Shown here piece by piece: positions 62,258 to 64,000 of a DNA stretch of 64,000 bases; positions within the stretch are counted from its first letter, which is position 1; each line of letters begins with the position of its first letter. The translations under genes were made by a program, and so were the position numbers. Location of the stretch: positions 2,925,001 through 2,989,000 of the forward strand of contig CP065007.1 in assembly GCA_016699715.1 (NCBI GenBank), written 5' to 3'. This stretch comes from Candidatus Competibacteraceae bacterium. GTDB lineage: Bacteria; Pseudomonadota; Gammaproteobacteria; Competibacterales; Competibacteraceae. Below the pieces are notes generated by a model. It was given only the letters and a program-made list of their open reading frames with translations. It made no database searches and was not told the DNA's origin.

Positions 62258-62793
62258 CGCGCCACCACGCCCGCCGTCAGCCGACCCAAAGCGTCGCCGG
62301 CAACCCGGTACAGGGACACATCCGCTCCCTGAGTGTCGGCGAAACCGAATACCGCGACGAATTCGGTGGCTTCGCCGCTGGCCAGCAGCAGCACCTGCGG
62401 CAACTGGTCGGTGGCGGCGAGTGCCGCCGGCTGATCGTCAACCCAAAGCCCCAGAACGATGTCCTCGGGCAGTTCGCGCTGAACCAGGGTGGTCGCGGCG
62501 ACCGGCGGCTGCCATTCGCCCTGTTCGTTCAGGCTCAGAATCGCGTAACCGGTGCGGGTAAAACGGATGCCGCGCACCTCAGCGCGCAGGATGGCCTCTT
62601 GCTGGTGCAGCTCCACCAGCGCCGCCAACCGTTGCCCTTCCTCCACCAACCGTTCCCTCGGCCCACCGCCCACCGACAACAGGGCGAAACCGGTCATGAT
62701 GCCGACCAGCAGCATCACAACCATGACTTCGAGCAGGGTGAAACCGCGCGGCGGCACAGTCATTTGCACGGCTGGCATCGCAACACTCGACAT
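62254..62793 (-). CDS. gspH: Type II secretion system minor pseudopilin GspH
   Basis: A 179-residue GspH. The leader ends at Gly17 (VPPRG|FTLLEVMVVMLLVGIM). ATGs at positions 1, 6 and 11 of the frame are all possible; the one nearest the prepilin site gives the typical short leader. It follows gspG after 27 bp and overlaps gspI by 4 bases. Confidence 0.88.
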   Translation of the reverse strand: MSSVAMPAVQMTVPPRGFTLLEVMVVMLLVGIMTGFALLSVGGGPRERLVEEGQRLAALVELHQQEAILRAEVRGIRFTRTGYAILSLNEQGEWQPPVAATTLVQRELPEDIVLGLWVDDQPAALAATDQLPQVLLLASGEATEFVAVFGFADTQGADVSLYRVAGDALGRLTAGVVAR

Positions 62794-62820
62794 CCCGCCG
62801 CCTCGTTGCTGGCGAGGCGG

Positions 62821-63288
62821 CTATTCGTCCAGGTTCCAGTTGCCGATATCGGCGTCCACGCCCTCGCCGCCCGGCTGGCCGTCGGCGCCGAGCGAGTAGA
62901 TATCGAGGTCGCCGTGCTGGCCGGGACTGAGGTATTGATAGGGTTTGCCCCAGGGGTCCTTGGGCAGCTTGTCCAGATAGCCGCCTTCCTGCCAGTGCGC
63001 CGCCTCGGCCGGCTTTTGCACCAGCGCTTCCAGCCCCTGTTCGGTGGTCGGATAGCGGAAATTGTGCAGCCGGTACAAGTCGAGCTGATTCTTGATCACC
63101 CGGATATCCTGCTTCGCCTTGACCATCCGGGCCTTGTCGGGGTTGTCCATGATACGAGGCACCACCACGGCGGCCAGGATGCTGAGGATCACCACCACGA
63201 CCATGACTTCGATCAGGGTGAAGCCGCGCCGGCGGGCGGGCCGGTCTTGCCGCCGGAGGCGGCGGGCTGCGAGTGCGGTTACGAGCAT
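62821..63288 (-). CDS. gspG: Type II secretion system major pseudopilin GspG
   Basis: A 155-residue major pseudopilin. The leader is unusually long (21 residues, Arg-rich) before G|FTLIEVMVVVVILSILAAVVVP. The C-terminal calcium-binding loop type segment includes DPWGKPYQYLSPG and the DIYSLGADGQPGGEG ending typical of GspG. It builds the pseudopilus fibre. The ATG at 63288 follows GGAGAG by 6 bases. In the transcription direction it comes right after metW, and gspC, D, E and F are missing from this location. Confidence 0.93.
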   Translation of the reverse strand: MLVTALAARRLRRQDRPARRRGFTLIEVMVVVVILSILAAVVVPRIMDNPDKARMVKAKQDIRVIKNQLDLYRLHNFRYPTTEQGLEALVQKPAEAAHWQEGGYLDKLPKDPWGKPYQYLSPGQHGDLDIYSLGADGQPGGEGVDADIGNWNLDE

Positions 63289-63332
63289 GGGGTCTCTCCG
63301 AAATCCGGTCCCGATGTTGGTTAGCGGGCGCA

Positions 63333-63926
63333 TCAGGCGCGGCCCAACCGGTACAGGGCGATTTCACCCAGCAGGTTGGGCCACAGCCGCGATCCCAATC
63401 GGGGTTGGTGGGCGTGGTCCAGCACCATGCGCTGCAAGATGTCGATGTGCTTGCGCCGGCACAGCGCCTCGAAATCGCGGATGGTAAACAGATGCACGTT
63501 GGGCGTGTCGTACCACTGATAAGGCAAGGTTCTGCCCACCGGCATCAAGCCCTGCAAGGCGATCTGCAACCGGCCGCGCCAGAAACCGAAATTGGGAAAA
63601 GTCACGATGCCCTGCCGGCCCACCCGCAGCATTTCGTCCAACAACCGTTCGGTGTGCCGGACGGCCTGCAGGGTCTGGGTCATGATGACATAATCGAAGC
63701 TGCCATCGCCGAAATCCTCCAGGCCCGCTTCCAGATCGGCATGAATCACGTTCACCCCCGCCTGAATGCATTTGACAATGTTGGCACTGTCGATTTCCAG
63801 GCCGTAGCCGCTGACCTGCCGGCGCTCGTGCAGATAGGCCAGCAGCGCACCGTTGCCGCAACCCAAATCCAGCACCCGCGCGCCAGGACGGATCCATTCG
63901 CTGATCAGTTCCAGTTCAGGCCGCAT
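63333..63926 (-). CDS. metW: Methionine biosynthesis protein MetW
   Basis: A 197-residue class I methyltransferase-fold protein. The SAM-binding motif is VLDLGCGNGALLAYL near residues 19-33. The MetW-specific segments TLPYQWYDTPNVHLFTIRDFE and DYVIMTQTLQAVRHTERLLDE are present. MetW works with MetX in homoserine acylation for methionine synthesis. Its ATG overlaps the 3' end of the preceding gene by 11 bp, the classic metX-metW arrangement. Confidence 0.94.
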   Translation of the reverse strand: MRPELELISEWIRPGARVLDLGCGNGALLAYLHERRQVSGYGLEIDSANIVKCIQAGVNVIHADLEAGLEDFGDGSFDYVIMTQTLQAVRHTERLLDEMLRVGRQGIVTFPNFGFWRGRLQIALQGLMPVGRTLPYQWYDTPNVHLFTIRDFEALCRRKHIDILQRMVLDHAHQPRLGSRLWPNLLGEIALYRLGRA

Positions 63927-64000
63927 GGGCGTTGATCCCGGTCGCGGCGGGCACGGCGGCGTGGGCGGGTTCGGAGGTTCGGCCGTTCAGCTCGCGGATG
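63916..64000 (-). CDS. metX: Homoserine acyltransferase, extreme C-terminus (probable metX)
   Basis: Only the last 28 codons are inside the window, ending ATGINAHAA before the TGA. The tail is not conserved enough to identify alone. The call rests on the very strong metX-metW gene pairing and on the 11-bp overlap with metW. The rest lies beyond the right edge. Confidence 0.55.
   Translation of the reverse strand, partial: IRELNGRTSEPAHAAVPAATGINAHAA

Noticed and set aside
1..64000. CRISPR arrays, tRNA and rRNA genes, prophage
   Set aside because: No regularly spaced direct repeats, tRNA-like cloverleaf or rRNA-like sequence was seen, and only one phage-like gene (18308-19102) is present without structural genes.

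Overview
The window is a contiguous piece of a GC-rich bacterial chromosome that is densely packed with genes. The gene content points to a gammaproteobacterium: leuC-leuD-leuB-asd-fimV in that order, metX-metW, an LPS-core glycosyltransferase cluster with O-antigen ligase, a GspN-containing type II secretion operon, DUF2970, and glnE beside ilvE. The bifunctional Sat-CysC, the K+-independent proton-pumping pyrophosphatase and the SWIM/DUF5691/MoxR/DUF5682 cluster suggest a Chromatiales- or Competibacter-like environmental lineage rather than an enteric. That placement is inference. No rRNA, tRNA or CRISPR array was seen.

Layout. 1-8620: LPS/cell-surface cluster (sugar epimerase fragment, LpxL-like acyltransferase, two GT9 heptosyltransferase-like proteins, a WaaE-like GT2, two GT4 enzymes, an O-antigen ligase and an ELM1-family protein). 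8639-16546: housekeeping genes (CHCC zinc-finger protein, IlvE, GlnE, DUF945 protein), then an orphan hot-dog dehydratase plus acyl-AMP ligase pair, then DUF2970. 16572-18268: a complete ISKra4-type insertion sequence with perfect 22-bp inverted repeats and a 7-bp target duplication; its transposase is split between two frames. 18308-22390: a lysozyme-like peptidoglycan-binding protein, Sat-CysC and a phosphomannomutase. 22508-28799: a four-gene operon, SWIM zinc finger - DUF5691 - MoxR AAA+ ATPase - DUF5682, with a DUF255 thioredoxin-like protein divergent from it. 31239-37115: an unrecognised protein, then an HDOD-GAF histidine kinase followed by a REC-PAS-PAS-GGDEF-EAL protein. 37116-37754: a 639-bp gap with an AT-rich half and a structured, possibly RNA-encoding segment.

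37755-43000: glycine-zipper lipoprotein, moaC-rnd, membrane pyrophosphatase and soluble pyrophosphatase. 43120-53728: the branched-chain amino acid block. It holds a high-affinity importer (livKHMGF), a LysR regulator, leuCDB and asd. Perfect palindromes sharing a TTAAG...CTTAA architecture lie on both sides of the LysR gene, upstream of livK and of leuC, so one regulator could couple leucine import to leucine synthesis. 53965-57511: FimV and an MltD-like lytic transglycosylase. 57607-64000: gspGHIJKLMN transcribed away from metX-metW, with gspCDEF absent from the window.

The best candidates for less-described biology are the SWIM/DUF5691/MoxR/DUF5682 operon (with TIKI/TraB/EreA-like catalytic motifs in DUF5682 and no adjacent vWA gene), the paired palindromes around the LysR gene, the structured intergenic segment at 37480-37562, and a family of long perfect hairpins in operon gaps.
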